64,000 nt of DNA from Scandinavium ludwigii_A (GCA_050516505.1 CP191518.1:3038001-3102000), one strand, 5' to 3'. Counted from the stretch's first letter, positions 1-9,692 are shown. The notes: generated from the letters alone by a model not told the origin. Made by a program: numbers and translations.

Positions 1-1
1 G

Positions 2-655
2 CTCGAACGCACGCTTCCCTGGCGCCACAACCACCAACAGGAAAAATTACCCTCACGTATTGCAATGGCAATGGAGTCATTACAGCTGTGCGGCGTGGTA
101 TTACTGGGCTTTCTTCTGGGTCTTACCGGCTGGCCCATTTTGCATCACGCCACCGAAGCCAGCGAATATACCCTGATCTTCCTTTTATTCCTGATTGGTA
201 TCCAGCTTCGCAATAACGGAATGACCCTCAAGCAGATTGTACTTAATCGCCGGGGAATGATGGTCGCGGTGGTCGTGGTCCTGAGTTCATTGGCAGGCGG
301 CGTGATTAATGCCCTTATTCTCGGCCTGCCGATAAAAACCGGTCTGGCCATGGCGTCGGGCTTCGGTTGGTATTCGCTGTCGGGTATTTTGCTGACCGAA
401 TCTTATGGCCCCGTGATTGGCAGCGCCGCCTTCTTTAATGACCTGGCGCGCGAGCTTATCGCCATTATGCTTATTCCCGGCCTGGTATTACGGCACCGTT
501 CGACCGCCCTCGGGCTATGCGGCGCCACGTCGATGGACTTTACATTGCCGGTTTTACAACGTTCCGGCGGCCTGGAAATTGTGCCTGCGGCTATCGTCCA
601 CGGCTTTATTTTGAGCCTGCTGGTTCCGCTGCTGATGGCGCTTTTCTCCGCGTAA
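2..655 (+). CDS. lysO: L-lysine exporter LysO (YbjE), 3' part; N-terminus outside window
   Basis: The reading frame is open to the left edge, so this is the C-terminal 217 residues of a protein that is 299 aa in E. coli. The first ATG in frame (65) is internal, because the residues before it (LPSRIAMAMESL) already match LysO. Several hydrophobic helices are visible, plus conserved stretches GFGWYSLSGILLTES and FFNDLARELIAIMLIPG. The family (DUF340/LysO) exports lysine across the inner membrane. Identity rests on close recall of the E. coli sequence. No terminator with a T-run follows; a perfect GC-rich hairpin without one lies at 665-686. Confidence 0.93.
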   Translation, partial: LERTLPWRHNHQQEKLPSRIAMAMESLQLCGVVLLGFLLGLTGWPILHHATEASEYTLIFLLFLIGIQLRNNGMTLKQIVLNRRGMMVAVVVVLSSLAGGVINALILGLPIKTGLAMASGFGWYSLSGILLTESYGPVIGSAAFFNDLARELIAIMLIPGLVLRHRSTALGLCGATSMDFTLPVLQRSGGLEIVPAAIVHGFILSLLVPLLMALFSA

Positions 656-690
656 TACCCCCAAGGCGGTAGCGCTCGCTGCCGCCAAAA

Positions 691-704
691 TTGCGTTAAA
701 TCAA
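691..704 (+). promoter_or_regulatory. FNR-like box upstream of hcp
   Basis: TTGCGTTAAATCAA has a perfect right half-site (ATCAA) and 3 of 5 bases in the left half of the FNR consensus TTGAT-N4-ATCAA. E. coli hcp-hcr is known to be activated anaerobically by FNR. The -10 element that would go with it (about 724-729) is weak. Confidence 0.4.
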
Positions 705-763
705 TCTCCCTGTAAGTTGCCCGACATATCCCTTTTCAGCGCTTTCTCACAGGCTTACCCTTA

Positions 764-786
764 AACATGTATTTGTTATATAACTT
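764..786 (+). promoter_or_regulatory. NsrR-like operator before hcp
   Basis: AACATGTATTT, one spacer base, then TTATATAACTT resembles the 11-1-11 inverted repeat bound by the nitric-oxide sensor NsrR (AAGATGYATTT/AAATRCATCTT). The left half matches 10 of 11 positions and the right half about 7. NsrR repression of hcp-hcr is established in E. coli; the assignment here is by motif and position. Confidence 0.4.
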
Positions 787-800
787 ATAAAGGTGTGATT

Positions 801-2453
801 ATGTTCTGTGTGCAATGTGAACAAACCATTCGTACCCCTGCCGGGAACGGCTGCGCTTACGCCCAGGGAATGTGCGGCAAAACTGCGCAAACGTCTGACC
901 TTCAGGATTTACTGATCGCCACGCTGCAAGGGCTTTCTGCCTGGGCGCTCCAGGCTCGCGAGTTCGGCATCATCAGTCATGAGGTTGACAGCTTCGCCCC
1001 GCGCGCCTTTTTCTCTACGCTGACCAACGTGAATTTCGATTCACCACGCATCGTCGGCTATGCCCGTAAGGCCATCGCCCTGCGAGAGGCGCTCAAAGCG
1101 CAGTGTCTGGCGAAAAATGCGAGTGTCACGGTTGATAACCCGATGGCCGATTTACAGCTGGTCAGCGACGACCTCGGTGATTTACAGCGCCAGGCCGAAA
1201 TGTTCACCCCGAATAAAGACAAAGCCACCATCGGGGACAACATTCTCGGCCTGCGCCTGCTGTGCCTGTATGGCCTGAAAGGTGCAGCGGCGTACATGGA
1301 ACACGCCCACGTGCTGGGCCAATACGACAACGACATCTACGCGCAATACCATAAAATCATGGCCTGGCTCGGTACCTGGCCTGCGGACATGAACGCCCTG
1401 CTGGAATGTTCGATGGAAATTGGCCAGATGAACTTCAAGGTGATGAGCATTCTCGATGCCGGTGAAACCAACGCTTACGGCCATCCAACCCCAACGCAGG
1501 TCAACGTGAAAACAGTGGCGGGCAAAGCGATTCTGATTTCCGGCCACGACCTGAAAGACCTCTATAACCTGCTGCTGCAAACCGAAGGCACCGGCGTAAA
1601 CGTCTATACCCACGGCGAAATGCTGCCTGCGCACGGTTACCCCGAGCTGCGTAAATTCAAACATCTGGTCGGGAACTATGGCAGCGGCTGGCAGAACCAG
1701 CAGGTCGAATTTGCCCGCTTCCCAGGCCCCGTGGTGATGACCTCCAACTGCATTATCGACCCCACCGTTGGCGAGTATGACCATCGCATCTGGACCCGCA
1801 GCATCGTCGGCTGGCCGGACGTCAGCCATCTTGAAGGCGATGATTTCACGCCGGTTATAGAGCAGGCTCAACAGCTGGCGGGCTTCCCGTATGACGAAAT
1901 TGAACACTTGATCACCGTCGGTTTTGGCCGTCAGACCCTGCTCGGAGCAGCGGATACGCTGATCGACCTGGTCAGCCGCGAAAAACTGCGCCACATTTTC
2001 CTCGTCGGCGGCTGCGACGGCGAACGCACTGAACGCAGTTACTTCACCGATTTTGCCACCAGCGTGCCAGACGACTGCCTGGTCATGACCCTCGCCTGCG
2101 GCAAATACCGTTTCAATAAACTGGATTTCGGTGACATCGAAGGCCTGCCGCGCCTGGTGGATGCGGGTCAGTGTAACGACGCCTACTCGGCGATCATTCT
2201 GGCGGTTACGCTGGCGGAAAAACTCGGCTGCGGCGTGAACGACCTGCCGCTATCGCTCGTGCTCTCATGGTTTGAGCAGAAAGCGATCGTCATTCTGCTG
2301 ACGCTGCTCTCTCTGGGCGTGAAAAATATCGTCACCGGGCCAACCGCGCCGGGCTTCCTGACCCCGGATTTACTGGCTGTCCTGAACGAGAAATTTGGCC
2401 TGCGCGCCATTACCACCGTTGAGCAGGATTTAAAGCAGATGCTGTGCGCATAA
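801..2453 (+). CDS. hcp: Hybrid cluster protein Hcp (nitric oxide / hydroxylamine reductase)
   Basis: The product has 550 aa, the same as E. coli Hcp. The N-terminus carries the Cys3-x2-Cys6-x11-Cys18-x6-Cys25 ligands of the iron-sulfur cluster, and further Cys residues that bind the hybrid Fe-S-O cluster follow (ASN-C-II, GG-C-DG, LA-C-GKY). The start is ATG 801, with AAGG seven bases upstream; an in-frame GTG at 795 lies in the Shine-Dalgarno gap and is rejected. Hcp is a cytoplasmic, anaerobically induced NO-detoxifying enzyme that takes electrons from Hcr. hcr begins 10 bases after the stop, so the two form an operon. Confidence 0.97.
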   Translation: MFCVQCEQTIRTPAGNGCAYAQGMCGKTAQTSDLQDLLIATLQGLSAWALQAREFGIISHEVDSFAPRAFFSTLTNVNFDSPRIVGYARKAIALREALKAQCLAKNASVTVDNPMADLQLVSDDLGDLQRQAEMFTPNKDKATIGDNILGLRLLCLYGLKGAAAYMEHAHVLGQYDNDIYAQYHKIMAWLGTWPADMNALLECSMEIGQMNFKVMSILDAGETNAYGHPTPTQVNVKTVAGKAILISGHDLKDLYNLLLQTEGTGVNVYTHGEMLPAHGYPELRKFKHLVGNYGSGWQNQQVEFARFPGPVVMTSNCIIDPTVGEYDHRIWTRSIVGWPDVSHLEGDDFTPVIEQAQQLAGFPYDEIEHLITVGFGRQTLLGAADTLIDLVSREKLRHIFLVGGCDGERTERSYFTDFATSVPDDCLVMTLACGKYRFNKLDFGDIEGLPRLVDAGQCNDAYSAIILAVTLAEKLGCGVNDLPLSLVLSWFEQKAIVILLTLLSLGVKNIVTGPTAPGFLTPDLLAVLNEKFGLRAITTVEQDLKQMLCA

Positions 2454-2463
2454 GGAGCAGACC

Positions 2464-3432
2464 ATGACCATGCCAACTCCACAATGCCCGTGGCGGATGC
2501 AGGTTCACCACATCACACAGGAAACGCCGGATGTGTGGACGCTGTCGCTGTTGTGTCACGACGCCTACCCGTATCGCGCCGGACAGTATGCGCTGGTGAG
2601 CATCCGTGATTCTGCGGATACGCTGCGCGCCTACACGCTGTCATCCACGCCGGGTGTGAGCGAGTTCATCACCCTCACCGTGCGCCGTATTAACGACGGC
2701 GCAGGTTCTGAGTGGCTGACCCGCGATGTGAAACGCGGCGACTATCTGTGGCTGTCCGATGCACAAGGAGAGTTTACCTGTGACGATAAACCCACAGACA
2801 AACTGCTATTCCTGGCGGCGGGCTGCGGCATCACGCCGGTGATGTCGATGCGACGCTGGCTGGCGAAACATCGCCCTGACGCTGACGTGCAGGTTATCTT
2901 CAGCGTCCGTTCGCCGAAAGATGTGATTTTTGCCGACGAGTGGCGGCACTATCCGGTCACGATGGTGGCGGAAAACAACGCCACGCACGGTTTTGTCGCC
3001 GGGCGTTTAAGCCAGGACATTCTTGAAAGCGTGCCGAGTCTGGCCGCGCGGACGGTGATGACCTGCGGGCCCGCGCCGTATATGGAGTGGGTAGAAGAAA
3101 ACGTGAAGCGGCTCGGCGTGACGCGTTTCTACAAAGAAAAATTCTTCACTCCAGTCGCCACAGCTGCAACCTGCGGGCTGAAATTCACCCAACTGCACCC
3201 GGCGAAAGAATTTTATGCGCCGGTCGGCACCACGCTTCTGGAGGCACTGGAAAGCAATAAGGTGCCGGTGAATGCTGCCTGTCGCGCCGGTGTTTGCGGG
3301 AGTTGCAAAACGCAGGTGATCAGCGGGGATTACACTGTCACCAGCACCATGACCTTGACCGGGGAAGAACAGAAACAGGGCTACGTGCTGGCCTGTTCCT
3401 GTCATCCTCAGGGCGATTTAGTCCTCGCCTGA
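2464..3432 (+). CDS. hcr: NADH:Hcp oxidoreductase Hcr
   Basis: The product has 322 aa and three parts: an N-terminal FAD-binding beta-barrel with the RAYTLSS motif (about residues 59-65), an NAD-binding domain with GCGITPVMSM (about 120), and a C-terminal plant-type [2Fe-2S] domain with Cys273-x4-Cys278-x2-Cys281 and a fourth Cys in LACSCH. It passes electrons from NADH to Hcp. AAGGAG lies just before the ATG. It follows hcp by 10 nt and ends before the poxB promoter. Confidence 0.96.
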   Translation: MTMPTPQCPWRMQVHHITQETPDVWTLSLLCHDAYPYRAGQYALVSIRDSADTLRAYTLSSTPGVSEFITLTVRRINDGAGSEWLTRDVKRGDYLWLSDAQGEFTCDDKPTDKLLFLAAGCGITPVMSMRRWLAKHRPDADVQVIFSVRSPKDVIFADEWRHYPVTMVAENNATHGFVAGRLSQDILESVPSLAARTVMTCGPAPYMEWVEENVKRLGVTRFYKEKFFTPVATAATCGLKFTQLHPAKEFYAPVGTTLLEALESNKVPVNAACRAGVCGSCKTQVISGDYTVTSTMTLTGEEQKQGYVLACSCHPQGDLVLA

Positions 3433-3468
3433 TGAAGGGGATTTTGCCGGGCACACCAGTGAGTTTCA

Positions 3469-3477
3469 TCTAAGCTT
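3469..3477 (+). promoter_or_regulatory. Sigma-S-type extended -10 of poxB
   Basis: TCTAAGCTT matches the sigma-S -10 pattern KCTAYRCTT at all but one base. It lies 34 nt before the poxB ATG. E. coli poxB is a classic RpoS-dependent stationary-phase gene. Confidence 0.55.
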
Positions 3478-3510
3478 GTAAGCGGTATCACAAAAAGGAG
3501 AAGGAAACCC

Positions 3511-5229
3511 ATGAAACAAACCGTTGCAGCTTATATCGCAAAAACGTTTGAACAAGCCGGGGTAAAACGAATCTGGGGTGTCACCGGAGACTCCCTCAAC
3601 GGGCTCAGTGACAGCCTTAACAAAATGGGTACCATCGAATGGATGGCCACGCGCCACGAAGAGGTGGCCGCGTTTGCTGCGGGTGCCGAAGCCCAGCTTA
3701 CCGGCGAACTGGCGGTCTGCGCGGGTTCCTGCGGGCCTGGCAACCTGCATCTGATTAACGGTCTGTTTGACTGCCACCGCAACCACGTCCCGGTAGTCGC
3801 CATCGCCGCCCACATTCCGTCGAGCGAAATCGGCAGCGGTTATTTCCAGGAAACCCATCCGCAGGAGCTGTTCCGCGAATGCAGCCACTATTGCGAACTG
3901 GTCTCTTCACCCGAACAGATCCCGCAGGTGCTGGCGATTGCGATGCGCAAAGCGGTGCTAAACCGTGGCGTTTCGGTGGTGGTGTTACCCGGCGATGTGG
4001 CGCTGAAACCTGCCCCGGAAAGCGCCAGCACCCATTGGTATCACGCCCCGCAGCCGGTTGTGGTGCCGGAAATGGAAGAGCTGCGCAAGCTCGCCCAACT
4101 GCTGCGTTACTCCAGCAACATCGCATTACTGTGCGGCAGCGGCTGCGCCAGGGCGCATAAAGAGCTGCTGGAGTTTGCCGGCACGCTGAAATCGCCAATT
4201 GTCCACGCCATGCGCGGCAAAGAACACGTCGAATACGACAACCCATACGACGTAGGGATGACCGGGCTGATTGGTTTCTCATCCGGTTTCCACACCATGA
4301 TGAACGCCGACACGCTGGTGTTGCTCGGCACCCAGTTCCCGTATCGTCCGTTCTACCCGGCCGATGCCAAAATTATTCAGATAGACATTAATCCGGCCAG
4401 CATTGGCGCACACAGCAAAGTGGATATGGCGCTGATCGGCGATATTAAAGCCACGCTCGCCACCCTGACGCCGCTGCTGGAGGAGAAAACCGACCGCGCG
4501 TTCCTCGACAAAGCGCTCGAACACTATCGTGATGCGCGTAAAGGACTCGATGATTTAGCCAAACCGAGTGAAAAAGCCATTCATCCGCAGTATCTGGCGC
4601 AGCAAATCAGCCATTTCGCCGACGATGACGCCATTTTCACCTGTGATGTTGGCACGCCCACCGTATGGGCCGCGCGTTACCTGAAAATGAATGGCAAGCG
4701 CCGTCTGCTCGGCTCGTTCAACCACGGCTCGATGGCCAACGCGATGCCGCAGGCGCTCGGTGCGAAAGCCACCCTGCCGGACCGACAGGTGGTCGCGATG
4801 TGCGGTGACGGCGGATTTAGCATGCTGATGGGCGATTTTCTCTCGGTGGCGCAGCTCAAACTGCCACTGAAAATCGTGGTCTTTAACAACAGCGTGCTCG
4901 GCTTCGTGGCGATGGAAATGAAGGCTGGCGGCTACATGACCGACGGCACCGATCTGCATGACACGAACTTTGCCAATATTGCGGAGGCCTGCGGTATTAC
5001 CGGGATTCGCGTTGAAAAGTCGGCCGATCTCGATGAAGCATTACAGCGAGCGTTCAGTATTGACGGGCCGGTACTGGTGGACGTGGTGGTCGCGAAGGAC
5101 GAACTCGCCATTCCACCGCAAATTAAGCTCGAACAGGCCAAAGGATTCAGCCTGTATATGCTGCGGGCGATCATCAGTGGGCGTGGCGATGAAGTGATCG
5201 AACTGGCGAAAACCAACTGGCTCAGGTAA
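3511..5229 (+). CDS. poxB: Pyruvate:ubiquinone oxidoreductase (pyruvate oxidase) PoxB
   Basis: The 572-aa, full-length protein oxidises pyruvate to acetate and CO2 and reduces ubiquinone at the inner membrane. It is a three-domain TPP/FAD enzyme. The N-terminal Pyr domain has the catalytic Glu in RHEEVAAFAAG (about residue 50); the C-terminal PP domain has the GDGGFSMLMGDF metal/TPP motif (about 433-444); the last 25 residues form the amphipathic lipid-binding tail (KGFSLYMLRAIISGRG). GGAGAAGGA precedes the ATG. ltaE follows after 38 nt in the same direction and may be read through. Confidence 0.97.
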   Translation: MKQTVAAYIAKTFEQAGVKRIWGVTGDSLNGLSDSLNKMGTIEWMATRHEEVAAFAAGAEAQLTGELAVCAGSCGPGNLHLINGLFDCHRNHVPVVAIAAHIPSSEIGSGYFQETHPQELFRECSHYCELVSSPEQIPQVLAIAMRKAVLNRGVSVVVLPGDVALKPAPESASTHWYHAPQPVVVPEMEELRKLAQLLRYSSNIALLCGSGCARAHKELLEFAGTLKSPIVHAMRGKEHVEYDNPYDVGMTGLIGFSSGFHTMMNADTLVLLGTQFPYRPFYPADAKIIQIDINPASIGAHSKVDMALIGDIKATLATLTPLLEEKTDRAFLDKALEHYRDARKGLDDLAKPSEKAIHPQYLAQQISHFADDDAIFTCDVGTPTVWAARYLKMNGKRRLLGSFNHGSMANAMPQALGAKATLPDRQVVAMCGDGGFSMLMGDFLSVAQLKLPLKIVVFNNSVLGFVAMEMKAGGYMTDGTDLHDTNFANIAEACGITGIRVEKSADLDEALQRAFSIDGPVLVDVVVAKDELAIPPQIKLEQAKGFSLYMLRAIISGRGDEVIELAKTNWLR

Positions 5230-5267
5230 AAAGAGAGGCATAACCCTAATGCAAAAAAGGAAATGCC

Positions 5268-6272
5268 GTGATCGATTTACGTAGTGATACCGTCACCCGA
5301 CCTGGGCGCGCCATGCTGGAACAGATGATGGCCGCCCCGGTCGGGGATGATGTGTACGGGGATGACCCGACCGTTAATGAACTACAACGCTACGCGGCGG
5401 AGCTCGGCGGCAAAGAAGCCGCCCTGTTTCTGCCAACCGGCACCCAGGCTAACCTGGTGGCGCTGCTGAGCCACTGCGAACGCGGCGAAGAGTATATCGT
5501 CGGTCAGGGCGCGCATAACTATCTGTACGAAGCGGGCGGCGCCGCGGTATTGGGCAGCATTCAACCACAACCGATTGATGCCGCCAGCGACGCGACGCTG
5601 CCGCTCGATAAAGTCGCGGCGAAAATCAAAGCCGATGACATCCACTTCGCCCGCACCAAACTGTTAAGCCTCGAAAACACCCACAATGGCAAAGTGCTGC
5701 CATGCGACTATCTGAAAGACGCATGGGAATTCACCCGCGAGCGCGGCCTCAGCCTGCACGTTGACGGCGCGCGTATCTTCAACGCCATCGTGGCGTACGG
5801 CTGCGAACTGAAAGACATCACTCAATATTGCGACTCCTTCACCATCTGCCTGTCCAAAGGGCTGGGTACGCCGGTGGGCTCGCTGCTGGTCGGCAACGCG
5901 GACTACATTAAGCGTGCAAACCGCTGGCGCAAAATGACCGGCGGCGGGATGCGTCAGGCGGGCATTCTGGCAGCGGCAGGTCTGTATGCGCTGAAAAATA
6001 ACGTTCAGCGTTTGCAGGACGACCACGACAACGCCGCGTGGATGGCTGCGCAGCTGAAAGAGATTGGCGCTGACGTGATGCGTCACGACACCAACATGCT
6101 GTTCGTGCGCGTCGGGGAAGAAAACGCCGCCGCGCTGGGCGAGCATATGCGCGCCCACGGCGTGCTGATCAACGCCTCGCCGATTGTGCGACTGGTGATG
6201 CATCTGGATGTGGATCGCCAGAAGCTCGAAGAAGTCGTCGGTCACTGGAAAGCATTTTTACGCTCTCAATAA
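5268..6272 (+). CDS. ltaE: Low-specificity L-threonine aldolase
   Basis: The 334-aa fold-type I PLP enzyme cleaves L-threonine and L-allo-threonine to glycine and acetaldehyde. The PLP lysine is K197 in CLSKGLGTPVGS, and LHVDGARIFNA carries the conserved PLP-contacting Asp. The N-terminus MIDLRSDTVTRP is the family signature. The start is GTG (5268) after AAGGAA. It is co-directional with poxB and ybjT in the conserved poxB-ltaE-ybjT-ybjS string. Confidence 0.96.
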   Translation: MIDLRSDTVTRPGRAMLEQMMAAPVGDDVYGDDPTVNELQRYAAELGGKEAALFLPTGTQANLVALLSHCERGEEYIVGQGAHNYLYEAGGAAVLGSIQPQPIDAASDATLPLDKVAAKIKADDIHFARTKLLSLENTHNGKVLPCDYLKDAWEFTRERGLSLHVDGARIFNAIVAYGCELKDITQYCDSFTICLSKGLGTPVGSLLVGNADYIKRANRWRKMTGGGMRQAGILAAAGLYALKNNVQRLQDDHDNAAWMAAQLKEIGADVMRHDTNMLFVRVGEENAAALGEHMRAHGVLINASPIVRLVMHLDVDRQKLEEVVGHWKAFLRSQ

Positions 6273-6302
6273 GCTGTCTAATGAAACGTTAAGGAGGACA
6301 AC

Positions 6303-7736
6303 GTGCCACACACTATTCTGGTGCTCGGTGCCAGCGGCTACATCGGCCAGCATCTGGTCACTGAACTGAGCGCGCGCGGGGCAACCGTACGGGCGGCGGC
6401 ACGTAACACGGATCGTCTGCAAAAACTGGCGCTGCCTGGCGTCAGCTGTCATCACGTGGACCTCAACTGGCCGGAGGGCCTGCCAGCCCTGCTGGCTGGG
6501 GTCGACACCGTTTATTTCCTGGTGCACGGCATGGGCGAAGGTGGAAACTTCGTTGCCCACGAACGTCAGGTGGCGCTAAACGTGCGCGATGCCCTGCGCC
6601 AGCAGCCGGTCAAACAGATTATCTTTTTGAGTTCGCTACAGGCGCCGGAGAATGAGCAGTCCGATCATTTACGCGCTCGTCAGATTACCGGCGAACTTTT
6701 GCGCGAGGCGGGCATTCCGGTGACGGAACTGCGGGCCGGAATTATCGTCGGGGCGGGTTCTGCCGCCTTCGAAGTGATGCGCGATATGGTTTACAACCTG
6801 CCAGTGCTGACGCCGCCGCGCTGGGTGCGCTCCCGCACCACGCCGATCGCCCTGGAGAATTTGCTCTATTACCTGGTGGAATTGCTCAATCATCCGACCG
6901 ATACGCATCGCGTGCTGGAAGCCGCCGGGCCTGACGAGTTGAGCTATCAGCAGCAGTTCGAGCATTTCATGCGTATTAGCGGTCGCCATCGCCCGTTGAT
7001 TCCCATTCCCTTCCCGACTCGTTGGATTTCGGTGTGGTTCCTCAACGTCATCACCTCCGTGCCACCGACCATTGCCAAAGCCCTGATCCAGGGATTGAAA
7101 CACGATCTGTTGGCTGACGATCGTGAGCTTCGGGCGCTGATCCCGCAGCCGCTGATCTCTTTTGACGACGCGGTGAAACGCACCCTGAAAGAAGAAGAGC
7201 AACTGATGAATTCCAGCGATTGGGGCTACGACGCCCAGGCTTTCGCCCGCTGGCGCCCAGAATATGGGTATTTTCCGAAGCAGGCGGGCTGCACCATCAG
7301 TACCTCTGCCAGCCTTGACGCGTTATGGCAGGTCGCCAACCGGCTTGGCGGCAAAGAGCGCTATTTCTTCGGCAATATTCTGTGGGATATTCGCGCCGCA
7401 ATGGACCGCGTGATGGGACATAAACTGGCCAAAGGCCGCCCGGAACGGGAAATGCTGGAAACCGGCGACGCGGTCGACAGTTGGAAAGTGATCATCGTTG
7501 AACCACAAAAACAGCTCTCATTGCTGTTCGGCATGAAAGCGCCAGGCCTCGGCCGCCTCACTTTCAGCATGAAGGATAAAGGCGACCATCGCGAAATCGA
7601 CGTTCGCGCCTGGTGGCACCCGCACGGTATGCCAGGCTTATTCTATTGGCTGCTGATGATCCCCGCGCATCTGTTCATTTTTCGGGGTATGGCAAAGCGC
7701 ATTGCGAAGCTGGCCGAAGAAATCACGCACAAATAG
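6303..7736 (+). CDS. ybjT: Putative NAD(P)-binding SDR-like protein YbjT
   Basis: The 477-aa protein has an N-terminal Rossmann domain (VLGASGYIGQHL, about residues 7-18) of the atypical SDR/NmrA type, and a C-terminal DUF2867 region that ends in one hydrophobic segment (GLFYWLLMIPAHLFIF, about 446-461). The reaction is unknown. The start is GTG at 6303, set by a strong AAGGAGG at 6291-6297. It sits 30 nt after ltaE. E. coli YbjT has the same two-part layout. Confidence 0.92.
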   Translation: MPHTILVLGASGYIGQHLVTELSARGATVRAAARNTDRLQKLALPGVSCHHVDLNWPEGLPALLAGVDTVYFLVHGMGEGGNFVAHERQVALNVRDALRQQPVKQIIFLSSLQAPENEQSDHLRARQITGELLREAGIPVTELRAGIIVGAGSAAFEVMRDMVYNLPVLTPPRWVRSRTTPIALENLLYYLVELLNHPTDTHRVLEAAGPDELSYQQQFEHFMRISGRHRPLIPIPFPTRWISVWFLNVITSVPPTIAKALIQGLKHDLLADDRELRALIPQPLISFDDAVKRTLKEEEQLMNSSDWGYDAQAFARWRPEYGYFPKQAGCTISTSASLDALWQVANRLGGKERYFFGNILWDIRAAMDRVMGHKLAKGRPEREMLETGDAVDSWKVIIVEPQKQLSLLFGMKAPGLGRLTFSMKDKGDHREIDVRAWWHPHGMPGLFYWLLMIPAHLFIFRGMAKRIAKLAEEITHK

Positions 7737-7832
7737 ACGTCACGGGGCTTTTTCTTCGTAGTTTCCCATTGCAACTCAGCGTAATTCACGGAAAAATGCG
7801 CACGAAATTCTTTTCAGACACAGTGGATTGAT

Positions 7833-8846
7833 ATGAAGGTACTGGTCACCGGAGCCACCAGCGGTTTAGGCCGTAATGCGGTGGAATATCTGCGCCGTAA
7901 AGGCATCAGCGTCAGAGCAACCGGTCGCAATGAAGCGATGGGTCGCCTGCTGGAAAAGATGGGCGCGGAATTTGTGCATGCCGATCTGACCGAGCTGGTC
8001 TCTTCGCAGGCAAAAGTGATGCTCGCCGGAATCGATACACTGTGGCACTGCTCCAGTTTCACGTCCCCCTGGGGCACTCAGGAAGCGTTCGATTTAGCCA
8101 ACGTGCGCGCCACCCGTCGTCTGGGTGAATGGGCCGTAGCCTGGGGCGTGCGCAACTTTGTTCATATCTCGTCGCCGTCGCTGTACTTCGATTATCACCA
8201 TCATCGTGACATCAAAGAAGCGTTCCGCCCGCAACGCTTTGCCAATGAATTTGCCCGCAGCAAAGCCGCTGGCGAAGAGGTGATTGACCTGCTGGCGCAA
8301 GCGAACCCGAATACCCGTTTCACGGTGCTGCGTCCACAAAGTCTGTTTGGCCCGCACGATAAAGTGTTTATTCCGCGCCTGGCGCAGATGATGCACCACT
8401 ACGGCAGCGTGCTGCTGCCGCGTGGCGGCAATGCGCAAGTGGACATGACCTATTATGAAAACGCGGTACATGCAATGTGGCTGGCGAGCCAGCCGCTGTG
8501 TGATTCACTGCCTTCCGGTCGCGTTTACAACATCACTAACGGTGAACCGCGCAGCCTGAAAAGCATCGTGCAAAAGCTCATCGACGAGCTGGATATTCAA
8601 TGCCGCATCCGGTCAGTGCCGTATCCGATGCTGGATATGGTTGCCCGCAGCATGGAAAAGTTCGGCAATAAGGCAGCGAAAGAGCCGTCGTTCACCCACT
8701 ATGGCGTGTCGAAGCTGAACTTTGACTTCACGCTGGACATCAGCCGCGCGGAAAAAGAGCTCGGCTATCAGCCCATCGTGACGCTGGATCAAGGCATTGT
8801 GGAAACGGCCCACTGGCTGAAAGATCACGGCAAACTGCCGCGTTAA
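7833..8846 (+). CDS. ybjS: NAD(P)-dependent epimerase/dehydrogenase-family protein YbjS
   Basis: The 337-aa extended SDR has a glycine-rich N-terminal motif (VTGATSGLGRNAVEYL, about residues 5-20). The family resembles 3-beta-hydroxysteroid dehydrogenase/isomerases; the substrate is unknown. An HHHRD segment lies near the usual active-site region. It ends 3 nt before the 3' end of the convergent amiD. A 96-nt gap separates it from ybjT, with no clear terminator, so it may share that transcript. Confidence 0.9.
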   Translation: MKVLVTGATSGLGRNAVEYLRRKGISVRATGRNEAMGRLLEKMGAEFVHADLTELVSSQAKVMLAGIDTLWHCSSFTSPWGTQEAFDLANVRATRRLGEWAVAWGVRNFVHISSPSLYFDYHHHRDIKEAFRPQRFANEFARSKAAGEEVIDLLAQANPNTRFTVLRPQSLFGPHDKVFIPRLAQMMHHYGSVLLPRGGNAQVDMTYYENAVHAMWLASQPLCDSLPSGRVYNITNGEPRSLKSIVQKLIDELDIQCRIRSVPYPMLDMVARSMEKFGNKAAKEPSFTHYGVSKLNFDFTLDISRAEKELGYQPIVTLDQGIVETAHWLKDHGKLPR

Positions 8847-8849
8847 TCG

Positions 8850-9692
8850 TCAGCCCTGACCGTATTTTTCCAGTAATGCTTCGGCAATGGCCTGAGTTTG
8901 CGCATCCGCCACGCCGTCCCAACGTTCGGGGCGGAAGTGCATCTGGAACGCCATAATCACCCGTTTCTTCTGCGTGTAGGTCATCCCCGGCGTCACCTCA
9001 TAGCCATAACGCCCAAGCAAATCCAGCACTGACGCGGTATTGACCGGTTCCTGCGGCTGACGCCCATTGAGATAAAATGCCACCCGGTTCTCATCAGGCC
9101 AGGCACCTATCCCCTGCTTCGCCAGCTGCAGCCACGGGAACATTGGCCCTGGGTCGTCTTTGCGCTGTGGCGCAACGTCTGCATGTGCCACCACGTTTTG
9201 CGGTTCAATGTGATAGCGGGCAATGATGTCTTTTGCCAGTGGGATCAGCGCGTTAATTTGCGACGGGGCAAACGGAGTAAAGCTTTTTACGCCCGCCGTT
9301 TTCTCCCAGCCTGGGTTTTCCAGTTCGATGCCAATCGATGTGTCATTGATACGCGTTGCGCCACGCCAGAAGCTTACTCCCGCATGCCAGGCCAAATCCT
9401 GTTCCGGAACCAACTGCCAGATAAGCGGTTTACCCTTTCTTTCGGGCGGCGTGTTCGGAATCAGATAGTGCACGCTGACATCCTTCGCCGTCAGCGTCGC
9501 CAGAGAATTTTCAAAATCCCCGGCGGTATAATGGAGAACCAGCACCTTAATGCGCGGATACGCATTGGGCGCCGGATGACTGGCGTCCAGCATATAGCCC
9601 GGCTTGCTGATAAGATTCTGCTGACTACCGTCCTTATCACTGCCGCAGCCCGCCAACAGCAGCGCCAGTACTATCGGTAAAAAACGTTTCAT
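8850..9692 (-). CDS. amiD: N-acetylmuramoyl-L-alanine amidase AmiD, outer-membrane lipoprotein
   Basis: The 280-aa protein has a type II signal peptide ending in lipobox LLAGC (Cys16) followed by Gly, which fits Lol export to the outer membrane. The Amidase_2 (PGRP/T7 lysozyme-like) fold shows zinc ligands in VLVLHYTAG and AHADVAPQRKDDPG. A C-terminal peptidoglycan-binding-like helical domain follows. AmiD cuts the amide between MurNAc and L-Ala, including in anhydro-muropeptides. It overlaps the end of ybjQ by 4 nt, so the pair is translationally coupled. Confidence 0.95.
   Translation of the reverse strand: MKRFLPIVLALLLAGCGSDKDGSQQNLISKPGYMLDASHPAPNAYPRIKVLVLHYTAGDFENSLATLTAKDVSVHYLIPNTPPERKGKPLIWQLVPEQDLAWHAGVSFWRGATRINDTSIGIELENPGWEKTAGVKSFTPFAPSQINALIPLAKDIIARYHIEPQNVVAHADVAPQRKDDPGPMFPWLQLAKQGIGAWPDENRVAFYLNGRQPQEPVNTASVLDLLGRYGYEVTPGMTYTQKKRVIMAFQMHFRPERWDGVADAQTQAIAEALLEKYGQG

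Noticed and set aside
665..686. Hairpin after lysO as a Rho-independent terminator
   Set aside because: The 10-bp stem is perfect, but neither strand has a T-run after it.
1182..1994. 270-codon open frame opposite hcp
   Set aside because: It is a shadow of hcp, a well-conserved 550-aa gene; composition is typical of antisense frames.
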